A stretch of 9,149 bases of DNA from an uncultured bacterium (GCA_903872005.1 CAIQJD010000569.1:1-9149); one strand, 5' to 3'. Counted from the stretch's first letter, positions 1 to 6,840 are shown. Numbers and translations are program-made. The notes: generated by a model from the sequence alone, not told the origin.

Positions 1-2
1 AC

Positions 3-686
3 TTGCTCAAAGTGAATTTGCTGGCCGGCGCGCTGGTCGCGGCCATCCTGGTTGCCCTGGGCGTCAGCTTCTTCTCGCGCCGCGCGGAAATCAAAGAAGA
101 TACCGCCATTGGCATCCTCTTCGCCGCCGCGTTGGCCCTGGGCGTGGCGTTAATGAGCGTCATCAAGACCTACAGCGTGGACCTGACGCACATCCTCTTC
201 GGCAATGTGCTGGGGGTCAGCGCCGGCGACTTGTGGTTGACGGCCGGCCTGGGCCTCTTGGTGTTGAGCAGCGTGGTCTTGTTCTACAAGGAATTCCTGG
301 TCATCTCCTTCGATCCGGTCTTTGCCGCCACGCTGCGCCTGCCGGCCAATCTCCTGCGCGCCGTTTTGTTGATCTTGCTGGCCCTGACCATCGTCGTCTC
401 GATGCAGACGGTAGGCGTTGGGCTGGCGACGGCCATGCTGGTGACGCCAGGGGCGACGGCCTATTTGCTGACGCGCCGGCTGCCGACCATGATGCTCCTG
501 GCTGCGGCCATCGGCGCGGTCTCCAGTGTGGCCGGCCTGTACATCAGCTTCTACGTATCCATTGCCTCGGGCGCGGCCGTCGTGCTGGTCGCCACCGGCT
601 TCTTCGTGCTGGCTTTTCTGTTTGCGCCGCGGCGCGGCCTGCTCTGGAAGGCGTTGCGCCGCCGGCCGGCGGGAGGCGCGGCATGA
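3..686 (+). CDS. Metal-type ABC transporter permease (ABC-3 / ZnuB-MntB-TroC family), 5' truncated
   Basis: Integral membrane subunit of an ABC importer of the zinc/manganese/iron chelate family. The visible 227 residues are mostly hydrophobic, with candidate membrane segments near residues 5-23, 37-54, 75-95, 115-135, 138-155, 160-180 and 185-207. The stretch around residues 134-185 (VGVGLATAMLVTPGATA, then a basic RRLP turn and a GLYISFY segment) fits the conserved C-terminal half of ABC-3 permeases. Family members are usually about 270-300 residues and the frame is open to the window edge, so the first membrane helices are missing; the TTG at position 3 is not a believable start. The stop overlaps the ATG of the ATPase gene (ATGA at 683-686), which implies translational coupling. 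The metal cannot be told from sequence. A substrate-binding protein gene is expected outside the window to the left. Confidence 0.9.
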   Translation: MLKVNLLAGALVAAILVALGVSFFSRRAEIKEDTAIGILFAAALALGVALMSVIKTYSVDLTHILFGNVLGVSAGDLWLTAGLGLLVLSSVVLFYKEFLVISFDPVFAATLRLPANLLRAVLLILLALTIVVSMQTVGVGLATAMLVTPGATAYLLTRRLPTMMLLAAAIGAVSSVAGLYISFYVSIASGAAVVLVATGFFVLAFLFAPRRGLLWKALRRRPAGGAA

Positions 687-1465
687 GCGATCTCTTGCGC
701 TTTGAGGATATTTCGGTTTGCTATGCTGAGACGGCGGCCCTGGAGCGGGTGAGCTTCAGCGTGTCGGCCGGCGCGCGCGTGGCCGTGGTCGGCCCCAATG
801 GCGCCGGCAAGAGTACCCTCTTTCGCGCCGCCGTGGGCATCACGCCGCTGACGGGGGGACGCGTCGTCTTTGCCGGCGGGCCGCGCAAAGGGGCGCTTGG
901 CTATCTGCCGCAGCGCGCTGCGGTGGACTGGAGCTTCCCGGTGAGCGTCTTCGACGTGGTGCGGATGGGGCGCGTGGGGCAGATGGGCTGGCTGCGCTGG
1001 CCGACGCCGGCCGATGACGCCCTGACGCGGCGCTGCCTCGATCAGGTTGGGATGTTGCCGCTGGCCGGCCGGCAGATCAGCGAACTCTCTGGCGGGCAGC
1101 AGCAGCGGGTCTTCATCGCCCGCGCGCTGGCCCAAGAAGCGCGCGTTCTCTTGATGGATGAGCCTTTCAGCGGGGTGGATGCGCCCGCGCAGGAATTGAT
1201 TCTGACGTTAATAGATCAACTGAGCGCGCAGGGGATCGCGATTCTCGTCTCTACCCATGACATCACCCTGGCCGTGGAGCGCTTTGACCGGCTGGCGTTG
1301 CTCAATCGCCGGCTGATTGCTTTCGGGCCGCCGCGCCAGGCCATCACGCGGGAAACGCTGCGCGCCGCCTATGGCGGGCAGGCGGTGTGGGACGGGGAGA
1401 ACTACGTGATGGTGCTGGGCGACCTGGCCTGTTGCGGCGCGGCCGGCGAGCCAGAGGGGCGTTGA
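683..1465 (+). CDS. Metal ABC transporter ATP-binding protein (ZnuC/MntB-like)
   Basis: 260-residue ATPase subunit that powers the permease encoded just upstream. All nucleotide-binding motifs are intact: Walker A GPNGAGKST at residues 37-45, Q-loop in YLPQR at 74-78, signature LSGGQQQR at 135-142, Walker B VLLMDEP at 155-161, D-loop SGVD at 163-166 and the switch histidine in STHD at 190-193. The stretch VDWSFPVSVFDVVRMGR (residues 81-97) is typical of manganese/zinc ATPases of the MntB/ZnuC/SitB group and is the best evidence for a metal substrate. The ATG at 683 is chosen because it overlaps the permease stop and gives a normal-length protein; upstream in-frame codons lie inside the permease gene. 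The C-terminus carries a CC pair (GDLACCG) that might touch metal, which is speculation. Specificity for Zn versus Mn is open. Confidence 0.94.
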   Translation: MSDLLRFEDISVCYAETAALERVSFSVSAGARVAVVGPNGAGKSTLFRAAVGITPLTGGRVVFAGGPRKGALGYLPQRAAVDWSFPVSVFDVVRMGRVGQMGWLRWPTPADDALTRRCLDQVGMLPLAGRQISELSGGQQQRVFIARALAQEARVLLMDEPFSGVDAPAQELILTLIDQLSAQGIAILVSTHDITLAVERFDRLALLNRRLIAFGPPRQAITRETLRAAYGGQAVWDGENYVMVLGDLACCGAAGEPEGR

Positions 1466-1486
1466 GGGGACGCGAGTCCCATGCCC
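1466..1486. other. Convergent gene junction with a short hairpin
   Basis: Only 21 bp separate the stop of the ABC ATPase (+) from the stop of the methyltransferase-like gene (-). A 5-bp stem, GGGAC/GTCCC at 1467-1471 and 1476-1480, closes a GCGA loop. TGAGGG at 1463-1468 and CCCTCA at 1484-1489 form an outer complementary pair that includes both stop codons. There is no T-run on either side, so it is at best a weak bidirectional terminator. Confidence 0.35.
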
Positions 1487-2722
1487 TCAGCCGGCGCGGC
1501 CGCTCCACAGGCCAATGACGCCGATGTGATAGGTCTGCGGCAGGAAATCCACCGGCTGCACCGCTTCCAGGCGGAAGCCGGCCTCCTGCAACGGCGCGGC
1601 GTCGCGGGCCAGAATGGCCGGGTCTTCGGCCAGATAGGCCAGCCGGCGCGGCTCCAGCCGGCGCAGATGGGTTGCCGCGTCGGCTCCCAGGCCGGCGCGT
1701 GGCGCCTGGATCAGGACGACATCCACCGCTTCCTCGACCTCCGCCAATCCTTCTTCCAATGGGGCTTCCAGCAGGCCGACGCGCGGCGCAGCGCCGGCGT
1801 TATGCAGGAAATCGGCCGCCGCCCAGGGGTGTTCTTCCAGGGCCAACAGGCCGGCGCCGGCGTCGCAGAGCGCCAGCCCCAGCGCGCCCACGCCCGCGCC
1901 CACATCCAGCAGGACATCGTCCGGGCCAGGTTGCAGCCATTCGCGCAACGCCGGCAGGATCGCTTCGGCCATTTCCACGTTTACCGGGTATGGGGTGGGA
2001 GCGGAGAGTCGCAGCCGCCGGCCGGCGAAGTCATCGGTCAGCCAGTCGTCGCCGATGAGGACCTGTACGTCGCCGTCGCGCCGGCTCAAGACTACTGAGA
2101 TGGGCAAGTCCACTTCCAGCCCGGGGGCCAGGTCGCCGGCCATTTCGAGGATGAGCATGGCTTCGCCGCTGCGCGTCCCGCCGCGCAGTCCCAGGCGCTC
2201 CAGGCCGTCCAGCTCCAGGTCGAGGGCCAGGAAGAGGTCGTCTATCACCGGGTGGAAGAGGGGACAGTCGTCAATGGCGACGGCCGCGGCGTGGGGGCCG
2301 GCTTTGATGCCCAGGCCGCCGGCCGGCGCGGGGTAGAGCTGCGCCTGGTTGCGGTAGCGCCAGGGATCGGCCATGCCGAGGCAAGGGCGAACGGGGACGC
2401 CGCGCAGCCGGCCGAGGCGCGCTAACTGGTCGGCGACGATGTCCCGCTTGAAGCGTAACTGCGCCGGGTAGGCCAGGTGCTGCCATTGACAGCCGCCGCA
2501 GCGCCCGAAGTAGGGGCAGGGGGCCGCGATGCGCTCCGGCGCGGGCTGGATGATCTCGACTAGCCGGCCGCGCGCCCAGGCGCGCGCCTCTTCGACTACT
2601 TCAATCAGGGCCGTCTCGCCTGGCGCGGCGAAGGGGACGAAGAGGACTTTGCCGGCATGGCGGGCCAGAGCCTCGCCGCCATGCGCCATCCCTGTGAATG
2701 TGACCCGCACGCGCTTGTCCAC
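1487..2722 (-). CDS. TrmA/RlmD-like Fe-S RNA methyltransferase homologue lacking the canonical catalytic residues
   Basis: 411 residues, close to the usual length of RlmD (RumA). RlmD-type enzymes make 5-methyluridine in 23S rRNA using SAM. Residues 1-60 look like a TRAM RNA-binding domain. The four [4Fe-4S] ligands are present: Cys69, Cys75 and Cys78 in CPYFGRCGGC, plus Cys153 in DDCPLFHP. The Rossmann SAM motif is DVGAGVGALGLAL at 273-285. The active site is changed: DPAR/DPPR reads QAPR (339-342), the nucleophile motif YVSCNP reads YLAEDP (363-368, Cys to Glu366), and the C-terminal H-x-E base motif reads HIG (399-401). The neighbouring LARD (371-374) is kept, so the alignment is secure and a frameshift is unlikely. 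Start is GTG, with a perfect Shine-Dalgarno AGGAGGTGA upstream (AGGAGG 7 nt before it). The family call is sure; 23S m5U methylation is doubtful. It may bind RNA, use other chemistry, or be inactive. Confidence 0.85.
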   Translation of the reverse strand: MDKRVRVTFTGMAHGGEALARHAGKVLFVPFAAPGETALIEVVEEARAWARGRLVEIIQPAPERIAAPCPYFGRCGGCQWQHLAYPAQLRFKRDIVADQLARLGRLRGVPVRPCLGMADPWRYRNQAQLYPAPAGGLGIKAGPHAAAVAIDDCPLFHPVIDDLFLALDLELDGLERLGLRGGTRSGEAMLILEMAGDLAPGLEVDLPISVVLSRRDGDVQVLIGDDWLTDDFAGRRLRLSAPTPYPVNVEMAEAILPALREWLQPGPDDVLLDVGAGVGALGLALCDAGAGLLALEEHPWAAADFLHNAGAAPRVGLLEAPLEEGLAEVEEAVDVVLIQAPRAGLGADAATHLRRLEPRRLAYLAEDPAILARDAAPLQEAGFRLEAVQPVDFLPQTYHIGVIGLWSGRAG

Positions 2723-2726
2723 CTTG

Positions 2727-2735
2727 TCACCTCCT
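2727..2735 (-). promoter_or_regulatory. Ribosome binding site of the TrmA/RlmD-like gene
   Basis: On the minus strand this reads AGGAGGTGA, a full match to the 16S 3' end, with 7 nt between AGGAGG and the GTG at 2722-2720. It fixes the GTG as the start. It lies only about 11 nt past the end of the 35-bp palindrome, so a folded RNA there could affect ribosome access. Confidence 0.85.
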
Positions 2736-2788
2736 ACGAATGCTAAGAGACCTGTGGGGTCTTTAAGACCCCACAGGTCTCACGAATG
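2736..2788. repeat. 35-bp perfect palindrome flanked by a 7-bp direct repeat
   Basis: Arms of 17 bp at 2747-2763 (starts GAGACCTGTGG) and 2765-2781 (ends CCACAGGTCTC) are exact reverse complements around a single T at 2764; in RNA the central TTTAA would form the loop. The unit is flanked by ACGAATG at 2736-2742 and 2782-2788. It sits between glutamate dehydrogenase and the TrmA/RlmD-like gene. No T-run follows on the minus strand, so it is not a classical intrinsic terminator. It could be a small inserted palindromic element with a target duplication, an RNA-stabilising or terminating hairpin, or a binding site. Confidence 0.75.
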
Positions 2789-2795
2789 TTGCCAG

Positions 2796-2829
2796 AACCC
2801 TGAAGGTCTCCAGGACCTCAAGGGTTTTT
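2796..2829. repeat. Imperfect inverted repeat next to the glutamate dehydrogenase stop
   Basis: Arms at 2796-2808 (AACCCTGAAGGTC) and 2814-2826 (GACCTCAAGGGTT) pair as 6 bp, a 2-base mismatch and 5 bp around the loop TCCAG. A run of five T (2825-2829) overlaps and follows the right arm on the + strand, giving terminator-like geometry for that strand only. On the minus strand, which carries the flanking genes, the run becomes A's before the hairpin, so termination after glutamate dehydrogenase is less certain. It starts 9 bp beyond the stop codon of that gene. Confidence 0.55.
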
Positions 2830-2834
2830 CTTAA

Positions 2835-4085
2835 TTACGCCCAGCCGCGCAGCTTCATCGCTTCTGCGACGCGAGAGACCGACACGAGGTACGCGCCGAG
2901 GCGATTGTGGACTTTGTACTTCTTGGAAGTGGCATCCACGGCGTGGAACGCCAGGGTCATCTTCTGATCGAGCTTGGCGTAGACTTCGTCCAGCGGCCAG
3001 TAGTAGTTGTAGGCATTCTGGACGCCCTCGAAGTAGGAGACGGTCACGCCGCCGGCGTTGCACAGGAAGTCGGGAATGACGTAAACGCCATTCTTGAACA
3101 GGATATCGTCGGCTTCGGGGGTGGTGGGGCCGTTCGCCAGCTCGGCGACGATCTTGGCCTTGACCTTGCCGGCGTTCTTTTCGGTGATGACGCCTTCCAG
3201 GGCGGCCGGGATCAACAGCACGACGTCCAGCTCCAGGAGGTCTTCATTGCTGATGTTCTTGGCGCCGGGGTAGTTGACGACGGAGCCAGTGGCGTCCTTG
3301 TGCGCGGTCAGCTTCTTCAGGTCGAGGCCCTTGGGGTCGTAGATGCCGCCCTTAGAGTCGGAGACGGCGACGACCTTGACGCCCAACATTTCCTCGCCCA
3401 GCTTATGGGCGAACATGCCGGCGTTGCCATAGCCCTGGACGGCCGTCGGGGCGCCCTTCAATTCGAGGCCGAGTACCTTGGCCGCCTCGCGGATGCAGTA
3501 CATGCCGCCCTTGGCGGTGGCGTCGCCGCGGCCCTGGGATCCGCCCAAAGGAATGGGCTTGCCGGTGATGACGCCGGGATCGTTGTAGCCGCGCTGGAAG
3601 GCGAATTCGTCCATCATCCAGGCCATGATCTGGGGGGTGGTGTAGACATCGGGAGCCGGGATGTCTTTTTCGGGGCCGATGATGCGACCGACCTGGCGGA
3701 TATAGGCCCGGCTCAGGCGCTCCAACTCGCCCTGGGACATCTCTTTCGGGTTGCAGATGACGCCGCCCTTGCCGCCGCCCAACGGGATGTCCACAACGGC
3801 GCACTTCCAGGTCATCCAGGCCGCCAGGGCGCGCACGGTATCAATGGTCTCTTCCGGGTGGAAGCGGATGCCGCCCTTCGTGGGGCCGCGCGCATCATTG
3901 TACTGGACGCGGAAGCCCTTGAAGACTTTGACCGTGCCATCGTCCATGCGGACGGGGAGGCTGACGTGCAGCTCGCGGAGCGGCTCACGCAGCAGGGCAT
4001 GGATGCCCGGGTCAAGCTTGAGGATGGCCGCGGCCATGTCCAACTGGCGTTGCGCAACTTCAAATGGATTCATCTTTTCAGACAT
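2835..4085 (-). CDS. gdhA: Glutamate dehydrogenase (Glu/Leu/Phe/Val dehydrogenase family)
   Basis: 416 residues, the normal size of the hexameric bacterial/archaeal enzyme, which interconverts glutamate and 2-oxoglutarate plus ammonia with NAD(P)(H) in the cytoplasm. The substrate domain has the conserved lysines: Lys70 in [11 protein letters not shown], Lys94 in MTWKCAVVD, and the catalytic Lys106 in PLGGGKGG (101-108). The domain junction [13 protein letters not shown] (181-193) is typical. The Rossmann fold carries GYGNAG at 218-223, followed by VSDSKGG at 241-247 after the second strand, which suggests but does not prove NAD preference. The ATG at 4085 has AAGGAG 9 nt upstream (4095-4100). 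The gene has its own promoter and a long structured leader, and GCCGGC is nearly absent from it compared with its neighbours, as might suit a highly expressed gene. No substitutions in key residues were seen. Confidence 0.96.
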   Translation of the reverse strand: MSEKMNPFEVAQRQLDMAAAILKLDPGIHALLREPLRELHVSLPVRMDDGTVKVFKGFRVQYNDARGPTKGGIRFHPEETIDTVRALAAWMTWKCAVVDIPLGGGKGGVICNPKEMSQGELERLSRAYIRQVGRIIGPEKDIPAPDVYTTPQIMAWMMDEFAFQRGYNDPGVITGKPIPLGGSQGRGDATAKGGMYCIREAAKVLGLELKGAPTAVQGYGNAGMFAHKLGEEMLGVKVVAVSDSKGGIYDPKGLDLKKLTAHKDATGSVVNYPGAKNISNEDLLELDVVLLIPAALEGVITEKNAGKVKAKIVAELANGPTTPEADDILFKNGVYVIPDFLCNAGGVTVSYFEGVQNAYNYYWPLDEVYAKLDQKMTLAFHAVDATSKKYKVHNRLGAYLVSVSRVAEAMKLRGWA

Positions 4086-4261
4086 CGTACTGTTCTCCTT
4101 CTAGACAAGTGAACTGACTCTGACCGAGGTATCTGCGTTTGCTCAGGTCTAATGACACACGAAATGTACCCGGACTCTTCACCGACGTTGGTGAGGGCGG
4201 GTACATCACCTATCGCAGCTTGGGCGCTCCGGCGCAGCGCGGCGCCGGCAGCTGATGGTAT
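4086..4261 (-). promoter_or_regulatory. Long structured 5' leader of glutamate dehydrogenase
   Basis: About 175 nt lie between the predicted transcription start near 4261 and the ATG at 4085. In order of transcription it can form three hairpins. (1) A 7-bp GC stem at 4229-4235/4242-4248 with outer CAGCT/AGCTG pairing (4216-4220/4250-4254). (2) An 8-bp stem at 4164-4171/4199-4206 enclosing an asymmetric internal loop and a 5-bp stem at 4179-4183/4190-4194 with a 6-nt loop. (3) A 7-bp stem with one bulge at 4122-4128/4142-4149 and a 13-nt loop. The Shine-Dalgarno AAGGAG (4095-4100) lies outside these stems. I do not recognise a known riboswitch, T-box or terminator in it. Confidence 0.5.
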
Positions 4262-4267
4262 GTGAAA

Positions 4268-4295
4268 ATTATAGCATAGTAGCTAGAGAGCGCAA
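4268..4295 (-). promoter_or_regulatory. Sigma70-type promoter of glutamate dehydrogenase
   Basis: On the minus strand a consensus TATAAT (4273-4268) is preceded directly by TGC, giving an extended -10. A weak -35, TTGCGC (4295-4290), lies 16 nt upstream. The area is locally AT-rich within GC-rich DNA. Transcription would start near 4261. The promoter lies just past the gatB stop, so glutamate dehydrogenase need not depend on gatB transcription. Confidence 0.7.
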
Positions 4296-4328
4296 AATCC
4301 AGAGCCGCGAATTTCCAGATGGCGCACT

Positions 4329-4365
4329 CTAGACTTCGGAAGTCTGGAAGATTTCCGAAGTCTAG
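4329..4365. repeat. 13-bp inverted repeat overlapping the gatB stop codon
   Basis: Arms CTAGACTTCGGAA (4329-4341) and TTCCGAAGTCTAG (4353-4365) are exact reverse complements with an 11-nt loop. The left arm plus loop also holds a nested 7-bp palindrome, AGACTTC-G-GAAGTCT. The TAG stop of gatB (4364-4362) lies inside the right arm. No T-run follows on the minus strand. It may act as a transcript-end hairpin, or be a small palindromic repeat of the same general kind as the one at 2747-2781. Confidence 0.65.
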
Positions 4366-5795
4366 TTCTCCGCCTTCAAGGCGCGCGTCAGCAGCTCGCC
4401 GGCCAGCTTGGGATCCGCCTTGCCGCGCGTCGCCTTCATCACTTGGCCCAGCAAGAAGCCGAAGAGCTGCTCCTTGCCGGCGCGGTACTGCGCGACCAGG
4501 TCGGGATTGCGCGCCAGGACTTCGGCTACGACCCCTTGCAGCGCGGCGTCGTCGGAAATCTGCCCCAGGCCGCGCTCCTGGACGATGGCGCCGGCCGGCC
4601 GGCCGCTGGCGAACATCGCCTCGAAGACGGTCTTGGCGGTGCTCAGGTTGATGGTCTTCTGATCCACCAGACGCAGCAGCTCTGCCAGGGCCGCCGGCGT
4701 GATCTTGACGGCGCGGATGCTCCCTTCGGTGGCTTTCAACAAGCGGAATAGCTCGCCGCTCACCCAGTGCAGGACTTTGATGGGGTCGCCATAAGCCTGG
4801 ACGCAGGCTTCGTAGTAGTCGGCCACCTCACGCTCGGCGACCAGCACGTCGGCGTCTTTGGGGTTGAGGCCGTAGGCGGCGATGAAGCGCTGCCGGCGGG
4901 AGTCGGGCAGCTCGACCAGCCGGCCGCGAATGCAATCCACCCAGGCCGGGCTGACCACGAGGGGCGGCAGGTCTGGCTCGGGGAAGTAGCGATAGTCATG
5001 GGCCTCTTCTTTGCTGCGCTGCAAGACGGTCACGCCGCGCGCGTCGTCCCAGCCCATCGTGACTTGCTGCACGCGCTCGCCGGCTTCCAGCAGCCGCACC
5101 TGGCGGGCGATCTCGTAATCGAGGCCCAGCTTCACGGCGCGGAAAGAGTTGAGATTCTTGATCTCTACTTTTGTCCCGAAGCGCTCTGCGTCAACCGGCC
5201 GCACCGAAATGTTCGGCTCGCAGCGCATGGCGCCTTCTTCCATGTTGCCGGTGCTGACGCCGAGATAGCGCAAGATTTGCTGCAGCTTGACCAGATAGAG
5301 GCGCGCTTCTTCGGCCGAGCGGATGTCTGGGCGGGTCACGATCTCCATGAGGGGCGCGCCGGCGCGGTTCACATCCACCAGCCCAAAGCCGGCCACATGC
5401 GTCAGTTTGGCGGTGTCTTCTTCCAGATGCACGCGCTGCACCCCGATGCGTTTGAGCCGGCCCTCTATCTCAATTTCCAGCCAACCTTCGGAACAGAAAG
5501 GCTGCTCGTATTGCGAAATCTGGTAGCCCTTCATCAGATCAGGATAGGAGTAGTTCTTGCGGGCGAAGCGCGAGAAGTTGGCGATCTGGCAGTTGAGGGC
5601 CAGGCCGGCCATGATCGTCTTCTCGACGGCTTCCTGGTTGATGACCGGCAAGACGCCGGGCATGCCGAGACAGACCGGGCAGACGTGGGTATTGGCCGGC
5701 GCCGAGGCGTAGTCGGCGCTGCAACTGCAGAACATCTTGGACTGGGTCAACAACTGCGCGTGGACTTCCAGCCCGATGATGGCTTCATATTCCAA
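4362..5795 (-). CDS. gatB: Asp-tRNA(Asn)/Glu-tRNA(Gln) amidotransferase subunit B
   Basis: 477 residues, the normal GatB size. GatB is the tRNA-binding kinase/transamidase subunit of GatCAB, which converts mischarged Glu-tRNA(Gln) or Asp-tRNA(Asn) to the correct amide form. The N-terminus has the family hallmark [14 protein letters not shown] (2-15), then Cys23 and Cys25 in FCSC with Cys39 and Cys42 in CPVCLG, the usual zinc-type set. The stretch [21 protein letters not shown] lines the catalytic cradle, and the last ~150 residues match the helical and YqeY-like tail ending in [21 protein letters not shown] chose the TTG at 5795: the protein then begins exactly where family members do, and GGAGGAG lies 8 nt upstream. 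An ATG at 5843 would add 16 unusual residues and has no such site. GatA and GatC are not in this window, so the operon is split or lies elsewhere. Transcription probably comes from the lipoprotein promoter. Confidence 0.95.
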   Translation of the reverse strand: MEYEAIIGLEVHAQLLTQSKMFCSCSADYASAPANTHVCPVCLGMPGVLPVINQEAVEKTIMAGLALNCQIANFSRFARKNYSYPDLMKGYQISQYEQPFCSEGWLEIEIEGRLKRIGVQRVHLEEDTAKLTHVAGFGLVDVNRAGAPLMEIVTRPDIRSAEEARLYLVKLQQILRYLGVSTGNMEEGAMRCEPNISVRPVDAERFGTKVEIKNLNSFRAVKLGLDYEIARQVRLLEAGERVQQVTMGWDDARGVTVLQRSKEEAHDYRYFPEPDLPPLVVSPAWVDCIRGRLVELPDSRRQRFIAAYGLNPKDADVLVAEREVADYYEACVQAYGDPIKVLHWVSGELFRLLKATEGSIRAVKITPAALAELLRLVDQKTINLSTAKTVFEAMFASGRPAGAIVQERGLGQISDDAALQGVVAEVLARNPDLVAQYRAGKEQLFGFLLGQVMKATRGKADPKLAGELLTRALKAEN

Positions 5796-5803
5796 GCGTG
5801 GGA

Positions 5804-5810
5804 CTCCTCC
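5804..5810 (-). promoter_or_regulatory. Ribosome binding site that decides the gatB start
   Basis: GGAGGAG on the minus strand, 8 nt before the TTG at 5795-5793. It lies downstream of the alternative ATG at 5843, so it supports the shorter protein. Confidence 0.8.
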
Positions 5811-5831
5811 GAGGCGCGTGCCTTTGGCCGG

Positions 5832-5859
5832 GCCGGGGCGCATGGTGGTGCGCCCCGGC
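5832..5859. terminator. GC-rich hairpin between the lipoprotein and gatB
   Basis: A perfect 11-bp stem, GCCGGGGCGCA (5832-5842) with TGCGCCCCGGC (5849-5859), closes a 6-nt loop (5843-5848). It lies 24 nt beyond the lipoprotein stop and about 20 nt before the gatB ribosome binding site. There is no T-run, so it is not a standard intrinsic terminator. It could reduce read-through or protect the 3' end of the lipoprotein message, lowering gatB output from a shared transcript. Confidence 0.45.
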
Positions 5860-5883
5860 GGATGTGCGGTGCGGTCGGCCGGC

Positions 5884-6840
5884 TCAGTGCGCGAAGTCTA
5901 CCAGACCTTGCTGGCAGGCGCCGCTCCCTTCGCAGTTCGACGTCGTATTGATGATGCCGATCTGCGAGATGCGCGCGCCGCTGCTATTCACGACCCAGAC
6001 ATACCAGTTGCCTTCGCGGGTCTTGGTCGGCTCCAGGATGAAGGTGTACATGCCGGGCTTGTTGACGTCGGTGCCGGTGACGTAGTCGGCCACGGTGGGG
6101 CCGTCTGCTTGCCAGGAGAAGCGCACGGTGACGCCGTTGACCCGGTTGGTGCCCTCATAGACGGTGCCCTGAATGTAGGTGATGCCGCAGTTGGGCTGGC
6201 ATGAGACGTTGGCCGAGCGGTAGTAGTAGGTCGGGGCCGATGTATTGGTCGGCTGCGGCGGTGTTGTCGGCCTCGGCGTGTTGGTCGGCGGGATCGGGCG
6301 CGGCGTGGGCGTCGGCGGCACAGCGGTGTCCACCGGGATCTTGTCCAGCGGCACGCTCAAGTCGAGGTATTGCGGCGAGACCCAGCCTTCCTGGTCCTTA
6401 TAGCAGCAGACGCGTACCCAGCCGTTGTCGGCCAGGCGCGTGCGGACTTCCAGCTTGGTCCCCTTGTCCAGGGTGCCCAGGATGCCAAAGGCCGTGCCGG
6501 GGCCGGCGCGGAAGTTCAGGTCCTGGATATTGGCGATGCCCTGCGGCTTCGGCACGGCCGTGGGGCTGGCCGTGGCTGTGGGCGGCGCGGGCGTGGCCGT
6601 GGGCGGCACGACCGTGTTGGTGGCGGCCGGCGGCTTCGTGGGCACGGGCGTCTTGGTGGCAATGGGCGTGGGCGTATTGACGACGACCGGCGTGTCGGTG
6701 AAGGTCGGTTTGGGCGTTTTGGTGAGGGTCGGCGTGTTGGTCGGATCGCGCCGGCCGAGGGTTTGGGCCAATGAGCAACCCAACGTCGCCATCGTAACCA
6801 TGACTGCAACCAGCAGGATCAGAATCGAGCGTTGTCGCAT
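5884..6840 (-). CDS. Secreted SH3b-domain lipoprotein with Thr-Pro-rich linkers
   Basis: 318 residues, probably exported and lipid-anchored. Residues 1-21 are a basic start plus a hydrophobic core ending in ATLG before Cys22, a loose lipobox (Thr at -3 is not ideal). Residues 31-99 are a low-complexity Thr/Pro/Ala/Val linker. Residues ~101-161 form a bacterial SH3 domain, with the hallmark LNFRAGPGT at 108-116 and GWVSPQYL at 152-159 plus a Cys145-Cys146 pair. A second Pro/Thr linker covers ~172-204. The C-terminal ~206-318 is probably a beta-sandwich, with Cys pairs at 214/218 (SCQPNCG) and 303/309 (NCEGSGAC) that could form disulfides. I do not recognise that last domain. The layout suggests a cell-surface binding or scaffold protein; no enzyme motif is seen. 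The ATG at 6840 has GAGGAG 6 nt upstream (6847-6852). Confidence 0.85.
   Translation of the reverse strand: MRQRSILILLVAVMVTMATLGCSLAQTLGRRDPTNTPTLTKTPKPTFTDTPVVVNTPTPIATKTPVPTKPPAATNTVVPPTATPAPPTATASPTAVPKPQGIANIQDLNFRAGPGTAFGILGTLDKGTKLEVRTRLADNGWVRVCCYKDQEGWVSPQYLDLSVPLDKIPVDTAVPPTPTPRPIPPTNTPRPTTPPQPTNTSAPTYYYRSANVSCQPNCGITYIQGTVYEGTNRVNGVTVRFSWQADGPTVADYVTGTDVNKPGMYTFILEPTKTREGNWYVWVVNSSGARISQIGIINTTSNCEGSGACQQGLVDFAH

Noticed and set aside
2907..4112. Long + strand reading frame opposite glutamate dehydrogenase (401 codons)
   Set aside because: It is antisense to a textbook enzyme and its open frame follows from GC-rich codon use. It has no family motif and no ribosome binding site.
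4122..4206. Known riboswitch or T-box in the glutamate dehydrogenase leader
   Set aside because: I looked for T-box, TPP, glycine, fluoride, guanidine and glutamine riboswitch cores and found no convincing match.
5796..5843. Longer gatB start at the ATG at 5843
   Set aside because: It adds 16 residues not seen in GatB, falls inside the GC hairpin and lies upstream of the good Shine-Dalgarno at 5804-5810.
4767..5951. Long + strand reading frame opposite gatB (394 codons)
   Set aside because: Shadow of gatB; the translation is low-complexity in character, with no recognisable domain.
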